7,173 nt of DNA, taken from positions 1 through 7,173 of the forward strand of contig JAUYHV010000260.1 of assembly GCA_030689845.1 (NCBI GenBank), read 5' to 3'. The notes below the pieces were generated by a model. The model searched no databases and was not told where the DNA came from. It saw only the letters and a list, made by a program, of their open reading frames with translations. Made by a program: the position numbers and the translations under genes. Within the stretch, counting starts at the first letter, position 1. Every line of letters starts with the position of its first letter. The DNA comes from Dehalococcoidia bacterium. GTDB taxonomy: Bacteria; Chloroflexota; Dehalococcoidia; JACQUA01. This document shows positions 6,064-7,173 of the stretch, piece by piece.

Positions 6064-7173
6064 ATGAGTGATTTGAGAACGTGGATAAAACAGATAGAAG
6101 ATGTGGGGGAGTTGAAAAAGGTTGAAAATGCTCACTGGGACCTGGAGATAGGTTGTCTGACGGCGTTGAATGCACGGCAGGAGAAACCTCCCGCCCTGTT
6201 ATTCGATAACATAGTGGACTATCCTCAGGGATACCGTGTACTTACAGGCGCTTTGCTGACCCCGGGCAGAGTTGCGCTGGCACTGGGTCTTCCCTATGTT
6301 GAAACAACCAGGGAACTGTTGGGCCCTCTCAAGAGCAGGCTTCTGGAGTGTGAGACCAATTTGCACAAATTTGCTCCACGCATAGTAAGCAGAGGTACGG
6401 TAACGGAAAACATCCAAAAAGGTGATGATGTTGACCTCCTTAAATTCCCTTCTCCCCGGTGGGCCGAACTGGACGGTGGGCGATATATTGGAACCGGCTG
6501 TTCGTTGATTACCAGGGACCCGGATAGTGGAGAGATTAACCTGGGCTGTTACCGGGTTATGCTTCACAATAAAAATACTACCGCCCTGTATATATCGGTT
6601 GGAAAACACGGCAGGATGCATTACGATAAATATCACTCCCGCGGGCAACGAGCACCCGTTGCGGTATCCATCGGGCAGCATCCAATCTACCTCGTTATTT
6701 CAGGAGTGGAAGTCCCACATGAACCCTTATCGGAATATTATTTCGCGGGAGCGATGACCGGCGCACCGGTTGATGTTATAGAGGACGATGAAACAGGTCT
6801 GCCTATTCCGGCTGACGCGGATATCGTCATGACAGGGTGGTCGCCCCCGGGGAAAAAAATGACTGAGGGGCCTTTCGGTGAGTTTCTCGGGTATTACGGG
6901 AGTAAGGACAGACCCGAACCTGTAATAGAGATAAAAAGGGTTTATTACCGGAATAATCCTATTATTCTTGGCGCTCCACCCAACCGTCCTCCCAGCGATT
7001 GTGCTTATTTTATTGGCGCCCTCCGTAGCGCAATGATGTACAACTGGTTGACGAAATCGGGGATACCCGATATCCGGGAGGTCTGGATGAATGAGATAGG
7101 CCAGCAGCAGTTTATTATCATCTCTTTAAAGCAGAGATATGCAGGTCATGCCAAACAGGCTGCGATGCTTGCT
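6064..7173 (+). CDS. ubiD: UbiD-family prFMN-dependent (de)carboxylase, 3' end cut by window
   Basis: An uninterrupted frame of 370 codons runs to the last base without a stop. UbiD proteins are usually about 450-500 residues, so roughly the last quarter is missing. These enzymes use prenylated FMN to add or remove CO2 on aromatic, heteroaromatic or alpha,beta-unsaturated acids. All key residues are visible: Asn159, His182 and Glu224 for the metal-prFMN site, and Arg164, Glu268 and Glu273 for catalysis. They lie in INLGCYR, VGKHGRMHYDK, LSEYYFAGA and TEGPFGEFLGYYG. Their spacing (5, 18, 42, 44, 5) is the same as in Aspergillus Fdc1 (N168, R173, H191, E233, E277, E282). No UbiX-type prenyltransferase is in the window, so cofactor supply must come from elsewhere. 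The gene follows the hydrolase after 119 bases. Family is certain; substrate and direction of reaction are unknown. Confidence 0.93.
   Translation, partial: MSDLRTWIKQIEDVGELKKVENAHWDLEIGCLTALNARQEKPPALLFDNIVDYPQGYRVLTGALLTPGRVALALGLPYVETTRELLGPLKSRLLECETNLHKFAPRIVSRGTVTENIQKGDDVDLLKFPSPRWAELDGGRYIGTGCSLITRDPDSGEINLGCYRVMLHNKNTTALYISVGKHGRMHYDKYHSRGQRAPVAVSIGQHPIYLVISGVEVPHEPLSEYYFAGAMTGAPVDVIEDDETGLPIPADADIVMTGWSPPGKKMTEGPFGEFLGYYGSKDRPEPVIEIKRVYYRNNPIILGAPPNRPPSDCAYFIGALRSAMMYNWLTKSGIPDIREVWMNEIGQQQFIIISLKQRYAGHAKQAAMLA

Noticed and set aside
6199..6681. Minus-strand open frame of 160 codons
   Set aside because: It lies fully within the ubiD coding region, where the plus-strand frame has all UbiD catalytic residues at the expected spacing.
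6527..6757. Plus-strand open frame of 76 codons
   Set aside because: It is an alternative frame inside ubiD with no ribosome binding site or recognisable motif.

Overview
The window carries a single plus-strand gene cluster of five protein genes, preceded by a 294-base inverted-repeat element. It looks like a catabolic locus of an anaerobic, free-living bacterium. Strong GGAGG-type ribosome binding sites, roughly mid-range G+C and the ATP-dependent carboxylase plus UbiD gene content fit groups such as Peptococcaceae-like Firmicutes, Dehalococcoidia-like Chloroflexota or deltaproteobacterial lineages. The sequence alone does not decide between them.

Layout. Bases 5-298 form a composite palindrome: two 88-base arms (84 of 88 positions match, the inner 50 perfectly) around a 118-base centre. 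The centre holds a second, 64-base palindrome of the dispersed dRS3-like 'ATTCCC-N8-GGGAAT' type. Bases 345-2435 encode a HyuA-like ATPase subunit. Bases 2452-4629 encode a HyuB-like subunit with an extra C-terminal cysteine-rich domain resembling the zinc-binding gamma subunit of acetone carboxylase. Bases 4666-5289 encode a cytoplasmic TPR protein. Bases 5309-5944 encode an isochorismatase-fold hydrolase with Gly instead of Cys at the usual nucleophile position. After a 119-base gap, a UbiD-family prenylated-FMN (de)carboxylase starts at 6064 and runs off the right edge, with 370 codons present.

How the genes may work together. Spacings of 16, 36 and 19 bases join the first four genes into a likely operon, with ubiD in the same direction and perhaps co-transcribed. 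HyuA/HyuB pairs either open cyclic amides with ATP (hydantoinase, oxoprolinase, caprolactamase) or carboxylate ketones with ATP (acetone and acetophenone carboxylases). The gamma-like zinc domain on HyuB and the neighbouring UbiD favour the carboxylase reading. My inference is an ATP-dependent ketone or related carboxylase, with a hydrolase and a UbiD enzyme acting before or after it, and the TPR protein as an assembly or scaffold factor. The substrate cannot be read from the sequence. The main alternative is a creatinine/N-methylhydantoin-type route (N-methylhydantoinase plus N-carbamoylsarcosine amidohydrolase). The missing catalytic Cys in the hydrolase argues against it.
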